From Yamadazyma tenuis (lineage: Eukaryota > Ascomycota > Pichiomycetes > Serinales > Debaryomycetaceae): a stretch of 64,000 bases of DNA. The notes below the pieces were generated by a model. The model searched no databases, had not been told where the DNA came from, and saw only the letters and a list, made by a program, of their open reading frames with translations. Of the stretch, positions 10,219 to 18,512 are shown piece by piece; the stretch's first letter is position 1; each line of letters starts with the position of its first letter. Where the stretch lies: the NCBI RefSeq assembly GCF_029203305.1, contig NC_089462.1:1-64000 (forward strand), given 5' to 3'. The position numbers were made by a program, and so were the translations under genes.

Positions 10219-12549
10219 ATGGAGAAAACGTTCAACCTTAGTCACAATAGGAAACCCGTGTTCTACGGATTCATCGCTATTTGGCTAATTTCAGCTGGTA
10301 TCTGGGTCTATGTCTACACTCCGATTGATTTTAGTGAGTCGGAAACGTCTATTTACCATCTGGAACTTAGGGCTCCCAACGCAGACTTATCTAATCCTTT
10401 GAATGTCAAGAAAATTGATGTGTTTGAAGACTGTACCATTCAGAAATTGGTACGTACCTTGGGAATCGAAGACACTAGAAGTATTGATAGCCATTCGAGC
10501 GTCTATGACCAAATGTTGGAGAAGCGTGCATTATCAGACATTCTAACAAACCTCGATTTCACTGAGAGATGCAACTTGTACTTTAAGAACCTATTTGTGC
10601 GAGACCACAACTGGTTTGTGGATCCCAATGAAGACTTCCCTCTTGAACATCGTGATGCATTTGACTTACAGCTGTTTAAAAAAGAGACTTCTGAAAGAGT
10701 AAGGGAGAAATTTGCCCAGATGCTAAACTTGGAATACGACAAGATCAATTTCGACGACGAGAATGTCCGTAAAGAGGTAGATCGACTTACCGAAGAAGAG
10801 TTCAATGAGTTCTGGGAACGAACCATGAAGACAGAACAGAAGATTGTAGACTACTTATCCCATTTACGGATTTTCAACAAGTGCTATGTCACCAGTGATA
10901 ATAGGTACATCATGAGCAAAGCCAATGAATTGATAGAAAAAGAAGCCAACAGCATAGATCACACTGAGTTCAAGGCCGACGATGATGAACTGTTAATCAA
11001 CGATCTGGGTTCTAAATCCTGTAGTGAGTTGGAAAGCAGAATCTATAAATGGGTGTCTCATTCTTATCCTATTTATGAAAGGTGGACCGGCGAGATCTTC
11101 CTATCTCCTCCGGATCTCCGTAAATTCGTTCGTCATCCCGAAGTGTTCAAGACTACAAACTCCAAGTTCAAGGGTTTTACTGAACGCCCTTCCAAATCCG
11201 CATCCACGTTAAATGGGCCATGTTTCTTCAACAAATTCAAAAATCTGTTGAACGGGAAGGGAATTGTGCTATCGATCGGAGACAAACATGTAGACGATAT
11301 TGTAAGACTCATTCGCCTATTAAGAGCATTGAACAACCACTATCCAATCCAAATCGTCTTCTATGACTCGCTCAGTGATGAGACCAAAGCAAGAATAGTC
11401 GCAGCTGCTAGAAATAAAATGGTAGACTTACCAGAGAGCTTTCACAAAGTTTCAAAGCATTTCCCGCCAGACTACCTCAACGTCCAAGACGGTGGATTAC
11501 CAAAGCAAGAAGTATGGTTTGTCAATACCTACAACGCCATTCACGACCATTTCAAGGATAAGTTCAAACGGTTTGCTAATAAGTTCCTAGCAACTTTGTT
11601 CAATTCATTTGAGGAATTCATGTTAGTTGATGCTGATACAGTGTTGTTGCAAAGTCCATCGGAATTTTTCGACTTGGAAGACTACAAAACCACCGGGGCC
11701 TACTTCTTCAAGGATAGAACTGCTCCTGAATTCAGACCACCAGGTGATACTAAATTCTTTCAGAAGATAACCCCTTCAATTTTAGACAACTTGATGTTTG
11801 ATATTCCCATCATCACCCAGAAGACTCTTGGATTAGAGTTCTTTGATGGAATGGGCCATTTCATGGAAAGTGGAGTGGTGTTGATCAATAGACACTTACA
11901 CTTCAACTCCATCTTAACAATGCTCCAATTGAACTTCTTTAAGCCTGTTACCTCCAGAGTCCATGGAGACAAAGAGATATTCTGGTTGGGATTCGCCGCC
12001 AGTGGTGATGAAGACTATCACTTCAACAAGAATTTCGCTGCATCGATCGGGACTCTTACTTCCCCAGAGGAAAGATTGACCAGTCAAGGAAACCTTAAGA
12101 AATCTCAGGAACTCTGTTCGCCTCATCCCGGACACATTGATGAAAATGGAAAGTTGGTATGGTTTAACTCGGGTTTCAAGTTCTGTGGGAAAAGCGATCT
12201 TGTTGACTTTGAAGCAGAAGTCAAGAAACAAGAACACTTCAAGTTCTTAAAAGACGCAAAATCCATGCGAGAGTATTACGAAGGATCCTTAATACTTAAA
12301 AGCGCTATTATTCCTCCCTTTATTGGTAAATTGAAAACACGTGCAGACAACAGAGTTGAAGAGCCAGCAGAAGGGTGGCACATGGAAGGTGGATATTGTC
12401 ATAGTTATTTATGGTGTGCATACTCTTCAATAGGTGGACTTACTTCGGATGGACAAGATAACACTCAAGTAGGGAGAGTATTTGAGTTCGATCAGGATTC
12501 GATCGACTTGTCCTCTTATTTTGGTGATATTTGGGTTGGGAATGAGTGA
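10219..12549 (+). CDS. MNN1-family alpha-1,3-mannosyltransferase (GT71), Golgi type II membrane protein
   Basis: 776 residues from the ATG at 10219; the frame extends upstream only to a TTG. A short cytosolic tail (MEKTFNLSHNRK) is followed by one hydrophobic anchor at about residues 14-34 and a lumenal stem, giving type II topology. The Mannosyl_trans3/GT71 catalytic region spans roughly residues 290-640, with GIVLSIGDKHVDD, GGLPKQEVWFVNTYNA, VDADTVLL near 472 and a MESGVVLINR segment. Proteins of this family add terminal alpha-1,3-mannose to N- and O-glycans of wall mannoproteins in the Golgi. CUG-clade yeasts carry several paralogues, often subtelomeric. The upstream truncated copy (7090-8928) is a tandem duplicate sharing tracts of near identity. 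Exact linkage specificity cannot be told from sequence. Confidence 0.88.
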   Translation: MEKTFNLSHNRKPVFYGFIAIWLISAGIWVYVYTPIDFSESETSIYHLELRAPNADLSNPLNVKKIDVFEDCTIQKLVRTLGIEDTRSIDSHSSVYDQMLEKRALSDILTNLDFTERCNLYFKNLFVRDHNWFVDPNEDFPLEHRDAFDLQLFKKETSERVREKFAQMLNLEYDKINFDDENVRKEVDRLTEEEFNEFWERTMKTEQKIVDYLSHLRIFNKCYVTSDNRYIMSKANELIEKEANSIDHTEFKADDDELLINDLGSKSCSELESRIYKWVSHSYPIYERWTGEIFLSPPDLRKFVRHPEVFKTTNSKFKGFTERPSKSASTLNGPCFFNKFKNLLNGKGIVLSIGDKHVDDIVRLIRLLRALNNHYPIQIVFYDSLSDETKARIVAAARNKMVDLPESFHKVSKHFPPDYLNVQDGGLPKQEVWFVNTYNAIHDHFKDKFKRFANKFLATLFNSFEEFMLVDADTVLLQSPSEFFDLEDYKTTGAYFFKDRTAPEFRPPGDTKFFQKITPSILDNLMFDIPIITQKTLGLEFFDGMGHFMESGVVLINRHLHFNSILTMLQLNFFKPVTSRVHGDKEIFWLGFAASGDEDYHFNKNFAASIGTLTSPEERLTSQGNLKKSQELCSPHPGHIDENGKLVWFNSGFKFCGKSDLVDFEAEVKKQEHFKFLKDAKSMREYYEGSLILKSAIIPPFIGKLKTRADNRVEEPAEGWHMEGGYCHSYLWCAYSSIGGLTSDGQDNTQVGRVFEFDQDSIDLSSYFGDIWVGNE

Positions 12550-12886
12550 TTTTAGCATATTCCTCATAATTATTTTGTTTGTGATCCAGCAAGCGTTCAA
12601 GTCATATGTCACTTACCAGATGACTTTTTCCAAATATATACCTAGCAAACACTGTGCTAAGTAAGTTTTATGGGCTAGCAATATTGCTTTGGGTAACCCC
12701 AGAAAGATAAGGTTACATCATGGGTATACACAAAAGTAAATGATCATATTCAACCAATACTTGACGCTCGGGCTAGGGGTTCAAGTTAGTCTCTTTCAAT
12801 ATACGAGTACTGTATTTTGGGTAGCTAATAAGTATTACTTGGATTTGTAGAAACTTAGACAGTATTCTTATCGATATGCTTCGGCT

Positions 12887-12921
12887 TTCGCTAACTATAC
12901 AGTTCGGCTATAGTTAACGAA
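12887..12921. repeat. Imperfect inverted repeat (13-bp arms, 9-nt loop)
   Basis: TTCGCTAACTATA (12887-12899) and TATAGTTAACGAA (12909-12921) pair at 12 of 13 positions across the loop CAGTTCGGC. It lies outside any coding frame. It could be a hairpin, a binding-site palindrome or a remnant of a mobile element end. No flanking transposase was found. Confidence 0.6.
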
Positions 12922-13029
12922 GTAATGAGACTTAATTAACTGCTTGGCTATGTTCACTTCTCAATCAGTCCAACTTTTTAGTTCCACATCGCTCGTCACA
13001 AATGGAGAATTTAAGTTTGGAAACTAAAC

Positions 13030-13039
13030 CCGCATTTAT
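13030..13039. promoter_or_regulatory. CCGCATTTAT motif, copy 1
   Basis: Exact 10-mer upstream of the transcription factor gene. The same word is present at 16851-16860, at 35290-35299 and, inverted, at 35348-35357. All copies are intergenic. A CGG/CCG half-site is compatible with Zn2Cys6 regulator binding, but no binding protein is known to me. Confidence 0.35.
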
Positions 13040-13074
13040 ATTTTTCCCGATATTGAAATCAGAGATACAACTTT

Positions 13075-13275
13075 ACAGCACCAAGTGAATAATCAGGTCA
13101 ACTTTTTCTGTATCAGATGTTTTTGAAATTGAGCTACAGTGATCCAATTTGAACCCTGTGTAATCATTCTCTGCAGTATAATACACATATAATGTATTCT
13201 TTGCTCAATTTTTTGAAGCAGTTGCAAATTGTCAACCTCCGTTTTCTGTCAGGTAGGGTTCAGTATAGTTGCTAC
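13075..13275 (+). repeat. Diverged direct repeat, copy A
   Basis: About 200 bp that recurs at 13993-14202 in the same orientation, offset by about 0.92 kb. Shared words in order include ACAGCACCAAG, CAACTTTTTCTG, GAAATTGAGCTACAGTGAT, TGCAGTATAAT, CTCAATTTTTTGAA and GGGTTCAGTATAGTTGCTAC. Identity by eye is near 80 percent. Both copies lie upstream of the zinc-finger gene at 14376. Confidence 0.8.
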
Positions 13276-13992
13276 TATCTCGTAATCGTGTCGTCAACAA
13301 TAATTCACTACGTATATTTGATTTACGAATTTGTTGACAGGAAAGTTTAACCTGCTATCGGAGATCAGTTAATATTGAGTGATTGCGGATCTTGTTGGGT
13401 AATATTATTTCAGTCTTACGGTTATTGTAAAGACGCATGGAGTGATTTCTCGTGTTTTGCGCCTTTATTTTTTCGGGTTAGAAAATATTTATCGATTTCA
13501 ACTGTACAATGAATATTGAGATACGGAGTTATGCCTAAAATAAGAGAAGCCAATCCGGCCGCCATCTTTACCCTTTTTTCTTATGAATCGTCCTTCATGA
13601 GGGTGGCCGTTGGTGATGAGGTGATCTTGAGATACCATGGGCTCTCGCATGCCGGCTGGGAGTCTGGAGGGGTTAAAACAATAACCCAGAGCTAGACAAG
13701 AAGAGTTTACTCTTCAATTAAAAGGCCTGAAAGGATCCACTCCGATTAACGAAACTGCGGGACTCGCCGCAGAGTTTGTGTGGAAAAGTTTCCCGTATGA
13801 TAGAATGCAACAAGTATGATTTTCATTTGCTACAAGCCCCTAATGTGTGAGTTCGTTTATCTACCATGAGTGCGAATTTAGGAAGATTGGTACGAAAATA
13901 AAGGACCTCTAGGGCGAGAATTGTGACCTATGACCAGGAGACAATAAAACTTTGTGTAAGGTATATTTCCTAGTGAAGAGAGATCTCAATTC

Positions 13993-14202
13993 ACAGCACC
14001 AAGATGAGTAATCATATCAACTTTTTCTGAATCAAACGGTTTGGAAATTGAGCTACAGTGATTCTATTTGAATCTTGTATAACCATATTTTGCAGTATAA
14101 TAATCATATAATGCGATTCTTGTAATTTATACTCAATTTTTTGAAACAGTTCCAAATTTCAACTACCATTTCTGTCAGATATGGGTTCAGTATAGTTGCT
14201 AC
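13993..14202 (+). repeat. Diverged direct repeat, copy B
   Basis: Second copy of the 200-bp segment at 13075-13275, ending about 170 bp before the transcription factor start. It may carry regulatory sites duplicated with the segment, or mark an ancient tandem duplication whose gene copy was lost. Confidence 0.8.
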
Positions 14203-14375
14203 AATCTGATCCTCTTTTGAGCTGAGCATCGCTCGAGAAGAAGAATGCGATATACATCCCAATTTTAAATGTCTCCCTGTAGCATGGAGATAATTGAAAT
14301 ATCTGAGATCTTCAGAATATGCCACAGTTTCTGCTCCACAAAAAAAGGGGATGAAGAAAATTCACTTGTTCAGCA

Positions 14376-16190
14376 ATGGATAAACCTACGTGCCAAGTGT
14401 GTTTCAAGCTGTTTTCAAGACTCGACCATCTCAAGAGACACCACGAAAGTGCCCATGGCAATACCGAAGTAGTCTGTTCCCACTGTACAAAATTCTTTGC
14501 TAGAAGAGATGCATTGAGAAGACATCTTTTGAGCTGTTCAAAAGCAGTTTATGATAATCAAAAGCTATATCCTGATTCCCGATCCCTCCCAAACGAACAC
14601 AAAGGTAGAAAGAGAAAGTCATGTGACAGGTGTGTTTCTATGAAGAAGAAGTGCATCTTTGAAAATTCCCACATATGCTCCACCTGCTTAAAACGAGGAA
14701 GTGAGTGTAATATATCTCTGGTTACATCTATTAATGAGTTTATGGAAGAATGCTATGAGGTGGGTGCTCAGGTAGATACTTACAACTCTCAACTGACAAC
14801 CGATTCTAGTGTGATTACAAACTCCCCTATTAGATATCCTTTTGGCGGACATTCCTTTGATCTAGATGAAACCTTTATCGGATGGTCTCCCTTGTTTCTG
14901 CCGTTCTCTTTCATTGATCTGAAATCACCGGGCCAGGTTGCTTCTGCTCTTCTGATCAAAATTGAAACAATGGCTGAAAATCTCCCTGAAGAAGTAAAGG
15001 CTTGGTTACTTAAAAGTGACATTATCCTGTTCATCAACAGTTATTTCTCAGGATTTCACTTACACACCCCTTTTTTACATCAACCAACATTTGATCCCTT
15101 GACAACACCAGACATATTATTGTACTCGTTGATTATTGTGGGTGCTTTATACTCAGATGACCATGAAGATGTGCAATTCGCAAGCTCTTTGCTTGTTACT
15201 GTCGATGATTATATCCAGGCTAAACTGAAAGTATCCAAGTCCCCTGAAGAAGAACAGTTCGATATACTACAAGCCTACATTTGCACTTATACGGCCCAAA
15301 CATGGGTTGGCACATCCGATCAACGAGACAATGCAATCTTGAAATTTCCTAAGATTGTGAAGATGGTTCGAAATCAGAATCTCACAAACATAAGACACAA
15401 GAGTTTCTACGCTAGGACTCAAAGTGACTGGGAAAGCTGGGTAGATACAGAGAAAAGAATAAGGGTCGTGTACTCTGCTTGGTTACTTGACACTTCTTAT
15501 TTGATTTTCTTTGAACAGGCGCCTAGATTGTTTCCAGCTGAGTTGAACATTCCATTACCCAGCCATCATAATTGGTGGGATTCTCCATCTTATGAATCCT
15601 GGCATCTGCTATGTTCTGAAAGACCTTTGTTTTTAGATGTGGTGCACTCATTGATGAACAACGAAGACTTGCACTCACAGGTTGAATTGTACATGTATGA
15701 TTTTTTCGTCCTCCTACATGGCCTTTATGTTAATATGTGGCTTTACAAACAGTTGCTCAACTCGTTCACTATCAGTCAGGTTGCACAGCAAAAAATGGCA
15801 TTGGAGAACTGGAGGAAAACCTGGGAAGCATCAATGAAAAATATACCTGCAAATGAATGGTCAAAGTTTGGATTTTGCAGAGATGCGATGGAATACTATT
15901 GGCTTGCTCGTATGTTTTTGGCTTCTAGAGAAGATAATTTGGCTCTAGACTTCCAAAATCCAGGTTACGTTTCAAATAAAATTGAAGAGATATCCGATTC
16001 TAAAGCTTCTGATGAGAAATTGCTTAGTACACTCAAATTTATGAAGGCTATTAGACATAGCAAGATTATTGACAATTCTGGGAGTGTGAAAGATCTTTTG
16101 CGGCAAGTCAATACAAGTCAGCAGCCTCAGTTTACGAAGACGAAGGATATTTTTGAGTTCGTATTATGGAAAAAACGCATAGATTGCTAG
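14376..16190 (+). CDS. Transcription factor with tandem C2H2-type fingers and a Zn2Cys6 binuclear cluster
   Basis: 604 residues. Finger 1 is C6-C9-H22-H27. Finger 2 is C34-C37-H50-C54, a C2HC variant. A binuclear cluster follows at C83-x2-C86-x6-C93-x7-C101-x2-C104-x6-C111, preceded by a basic stretch (KGRKRK). The middle of the protein (roughly 190-480) looks like the helical fungal-specific transcription factor domain, with FHLHTPFLHQPTF as an early landmark. Fungal proteins combining C2H2 fingers with a Zn cluster exist, but the combination is uncommon. The gene sits immediately beside the divergent beta-CA-like/monooxygenase pair and the symporter, so a role as local pathway regulator is plausible. 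That is inferred from position only. The target motif is unknown; CCGCATTTAT in its own upstream region and in the enzyme promoter is one candidate. Confidence 0.85.
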   Translation: MDKPTCQVCFKLFSRLDHLKRHHESAHGNTEVVCSHCTKFFARRDALRRHLLSCSKAVYDNQKLYPDSRSLPNEHKGRKRKSCDRCVSMKKKCIFENSHICSTCLKRGSECNISLVTSINEFMEECYEVGAQVDTYNSQLTTDSSVITNSPIRYPFGGHSFDLDETFIGWSPLFLPFSFIDLKSPGQVASALLIKIETMAENLPEEVKAWLLKSDIILFINSYFSGFHLHTPFLHQPTFDPLTTPDILLYSLIIVGALYSDDHEDVQFASSLLVTVDDYIQAKLKVSKSPEEEQFDILQAYICTYTAQTWVGTSDQRDNAILKFPKIVKMVRNQNLTNIRHKSFYARTQSDWESWVDTEKRIRVVYSAWLLDTSYLIFFEQAPRLFPAELNIPLPSHHNWWDSPSYESWHLLCSERPLFLDVVHSLMNNEDLHSQVELYMYDFFVLLHGLYVNMWLYKQLLNSFTISQVAQQKMALENWRKTWEASMKNIPANEWSKFGFCRDAMEYYWLARMFLASREDNLALDFQNPGYVSNKIEEISDSKASDEKLLSTLKFMKAIRHSKIIDNSGSVKDLLRQVNTSQQPQFTKTKDIFEFVLWKKRIDC

Positions 16191-16259
16191 CAATTTAGAT
16201 TAAAAAGGCTTATATGGTTTTTGAATATATGTGTCAATTAACTGAATAATAAAACCAAA

Positions 16260-16748
16260 CTAAATAACCTTGTTGATTGCCCCAGTCTTGACATCATACA
16301 CATATCCTGAGACTGGCACATCCAAAACCAATGAGTTTTTCTTGAAGAATTTCACATCATCAACAACACTCTTTTCCAAATCATTGAATGGCAAGAAAGC
16401 AAAATGATCCACATTTTCGTCAGCTTCCGAGACCAATTGCTTACGCAACGATTCGTCGGTGAAAGTCAACATTCCACAGTCAGTGTGGTGGATAACAACA
16501 ATTTCTCTGGTGCCCAATAATCTCTGAGAAATTATAACACTCCGCAAAGCGTCCGTAGCCCTCCCGCCCGCATTTCTTATCACATGAGCATCACCTTCCT
16601 CAAGGCCAAGAGCTTTGGCTGGGTCAATTCTGGCATCCATACAGATCACCACCGCAACTTTTCTCAGAGGAGGCAACGCCAAATCGCCTTTTGCAAACTG
16701 ATCAACGTACTTCTGGTTGGATTTTTCAAATTCTTTTGCAACTGTCAT
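16260..16748 (-). CDS. Small beta-carbonic anhydrase-like protein (class D type; possible carbonyl sulfide hydrolase)
   Basis: 162 residues from the ATG at 16748. The frame continues upstream to 16856, but the extra 36 residues cross the promoter and are not family-like. The zinc site of beta-CAs is complete: C36-x-D38-x-R40 (ICMDAR) and H88-x2-C91 (HHTDCG). HVIRNAGGR and LGTREIVVIHHTDCGM are strong family landmarks. The protein is much shorter than typical fungal NCE103-type CAs and has a short loop after HHTDCG, as in class D beta-CAs. Fungal and bacterial members of that class include characterised COS hydrolases, so CO2 hydration or COS/CS2 hydrolysis are both possible. It is divergently transcribed from the flavin monooxygenase with a 200-bp shared promoter, which favours a catabolic or scavenging role over housekeeping CO2 supply. 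Confidence 0.8.
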   Translation of the reverse strand: MTVAKEFEKSNQKYVDQFAKGDLALPPLRKVAVVICMDARIDPAKALGLEEGDAHVIRNAGGRATDALRSVIISQRLLGTREIVVIHHTDCGMLTFTDESLRKQLVSEADENVDHFAFLPFNDLEKSVVDDVKFFKKNSLVLDVPVSGYVYDVKTGAINKVI

Positions 16749-16948
16749 CTTAATGATGTTTGATAAGGGGCATTGGAGCTTATATAAACACTTAACTGTG
16801 GAGGTAGTGCCTTCGTCAAAATTTCGGACTTTCCCCACCACTGTGGCGTTCCGCATTTATTCCGATTTTGCAGTCAAAAGGTGCCATTGGTTCGCAGACC
16901 ACAATTAAGTACATAAAGCCGGTTCCTCCCTTGTATTTCCCGTCAACA
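16749..16948. promoter_or_regulatory. Bidirectional promoter of the beta-CA-like and monooxygenase genes
   Basis: 200 bp between the two start codons. It contains two ACTGTGG words: AACTGTGG at 16794-16801 and ACTGTGGC at 16840-16847. These match the core of the Met31/Met32 site (AAACTGTGGC) that drives sulfur assimilation genes in Saccharomyces. It also contains CCGCATTTAT at 16851-16860 followed by TCCG, and TTATATAAAC near 16780-16789 as a TATA candidate for the minus-strand gene. The regulatory reading is inference from motif matches. Confidence 0.55.
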
Positions 16949-18205
16949 ATGAGTTCTAACACAGAAAGGGCAGAAATTTCCAGAAACGAAGCCATTACCG
17001 AATGGCAAAATCAAACTCCCACATCTGAGAAGGAATGGGTCTCGCGGGCCCAAAGGGTTGCACAGATCCTTAACATTGATGCGGCAGAAAGAGACGAAAA
17101 AGGCGAGTCCCCATTCAAAGAAATTGGTCTTTTGAAGGCAGCCGGCTTTGTAAACCTCTTGGGTCCTCAAAAGTATGGGGGTGGAGGACAGACTTGGGAG
17201 TTGGCTTACAAAATTGTGATTGAGGTTGCTAAAGCAGACAGTAGTATTGGCCATTTACTTGGAAACCACTATTCGTGGTTCTGGTCGGCAGTATACTTTG
17301 GCACTGATGCGCAAAGAGAGAAGTGGATCAAAATCTTGACTGAAAATGATTCTTACATTGGCGGAGCTGTGAATCCTAGAAACAGTGATCTTCTTGCCAA
17401 ACCTGATGGTGATGACATTGTGTTCAACGGGAAAAAATATTTCTGTACCGGATCGGTGGTTTCAGATCATTTGATCTTAGAAGGAGTTTTACCTAGTGGT
17501 GAGCACGTGTTTGCGTATGTTCCAGGAGACCATCCAGGAATCAAGTACTTGCACAACTGGAATTCTATCGGCCAAAGATTGACCGAATCTGGTGGTGTTG
17601 TTGTCGACAATGTTCGTGTTAAGTGGGAAGATGCTTTGGGTTTCTCGCCTTCTGGAGATAAACTTGTGGACGATGTCTACTCCACCTATATTTTGCCAGC
17701 AGTTCAACTAGTATTTGCTGGTGTTCATATTGGTGTTGCTATCGGGGCTCTCGAGACTGCAGCTGGGTATACTCGTGATTACACCAGAGCTTGGCCCTAC
17801 GGAGGTGACAACAAAGAGAAGGCAGTAGACGAATGGTATATCAGAGAGGGCTATGGGGCCTTGGCTGCCAAAGTTTGGGGAGCGGAGGCTTTATACCGTG
17901 AGGTTGCAAAGTTATCATCTGATGTTCTTCATTCTGACAGAAAGTCTCTCACTGAAAGAAGAAGAGGTGAGATTGCCGTTAAAGTGGCTGCAACAAAAAT
18001 TCTTGGGGCAGAAACTGCTTTAGAGGTTGGATCGAAGATTTTCGAGTTGACTGGCGCCAGATCGGGGTTGAGAAACTTTGCATTCGATAGATTTTGGAGA
18101 AACGTTAGACTTCATAGTCTCCATGATCCTTTGCCTTATAAAAAACGTGAGGTTGGATCCTTTTTCTTGTTAGATGAAATTCCAACTCCCAGTTGGTATA
18201 CTTGA
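16949..18205 (+). CDS. Acyl-CoA dehydrogenase-fold flavin monooxygenase, DszC/SfnB-like
   Basis: 418 residues from the ATG at 16949; an in-frame upstream extension to 16868 lacks an ATG. It has the three-domain acyl-CoA dehydrogenase fold: N-terminal helices with KYGGGGQTWELAYKIVIEVAKADSSIGHLLGNHY, a middle beta domain with GGAVNPRNSD and GKKYFCTGS, and a C-terminal helical bundle. The end, RFWRNVRLHSLHDPLPYKKREVG, is characteristic of the DszC/SfnB group, which use reduced flavin and oxygen to attack organosulfur compounds or related substrates rather than dehydrogenating acyl-CoA. The catalytic Glu of true acyl-CoA dehydrogenases is not evident. It shares a promoter with the beta-CA-like gene and precedes a symporter gene. 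I infer use of an organic sulfur or nitrogen source; the substrate cannot be read from sequence. Confidence 0.8.
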   Translation: MSSNTERAEISRNEAITEWQNQTPTSEKEWVSRAQRVAQILNIDAAERDEKGESPFKEIGLLKAAGFVNLLGPQKYGGGGQTWELAYKIVIEVAKADSSIGHLLGNHYSWFWSAVYFGTDAQREKWIKILTENDSYIGGAVNPRNSDLLAKPDGDDIVFNGKKYFCTGSVVSDHLILEGVLPSGEHVFAYVPGDHPGIKYLHNWNSIGQRLTESGGVVVDNVRVKWEDALGFSPSGDKLVDDVYSTYILPAVQLVFAGVHIGVAIGALETAAGYTRDYTRAWPYGGDNKEKAVDEWYIREGYGALAAKVWGAEALYREVAKLSSDVLHSDRKSLTERRRGEIAVKVAATKILGAETALEVGSKIFELTGARSGLRNFAFDRFWRNVRLHSLHDPLPYKKREVGSFFLLDEIPTPSWYT

Positions 18206-18512
18206 GTAGAAGAATACACAATATGCAACCACACAACTCAACGGCGTAACTTTAGGAATAATCCGTTCTCGTTGGTACTCTATTCCGTTTGCAACCGCGG
18301 AATTTCGGTTTAGTTTTTCGGTTTTATCTTATCATCGGAAATCCCCCACAATCTCAATGACGAATTTCTGAGTCTCTTTTTTAATTAGGTCCACAGATGC
18401 CACCACTGCATCGGGTTTGCCCCACGTAATTAATCGGATCTGCGTCTCGCGCGATGCTATAAAGATGCAACCATTGTCAATACTGATTTCCAGGTATTAG
18501 ATCTAAGTGAAT
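18206..18512. promoter_or_regulatory. Promoter of the symporter gene with paired GATA sites
   Basis: About 307 bp. TTATCTTATC at 18324-18333 reads GATAAGATAA on the minus strand, i.e. two GATAA core sites of the kind used by Gln3/Gat1-type nitrogen regulators. CCACGT (18422-18427 area) is a half E-box. No ACTGTGG word was found here, unlike the neighbouring enzyme promoter. Confidence 0.45.

Larger units (their letters stand above)
12550..14375. other. Long spacer / upstream region of the transcription factor gene
   Basis: About 1.83 kb with no supported gene. It contains an imperfect inverted repeat (12887-12921), a diverged direct repeat (13075-13275 and 13993-14202), and one copy of the 10-mer CCGCATTTAT (13030-13039) that recurs in two other promoters of the window. 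13710-13800 contains a GC hairpin, CTGCGG...CCGCAG. C-box- and D-box-like words occur here, but not convincingly enough to call a snoRNA. Confidence 0.55.

Noticed and set aside
13605..13730. C-box-like GTGATGA and D-box-like CTGA, possible C/D snoRNA
   Set aside because: No terminal stem next to the boxes and no recognisable guide; such words occur by chance.
2248..14375. Possible retrotransposon or LTR remnants in the subtelomere
   Set aside because: No TG...CA-bounded terminal repeats, no primer-binding site, and no reverse transcriptase or integrase fragments were seen in the frames.
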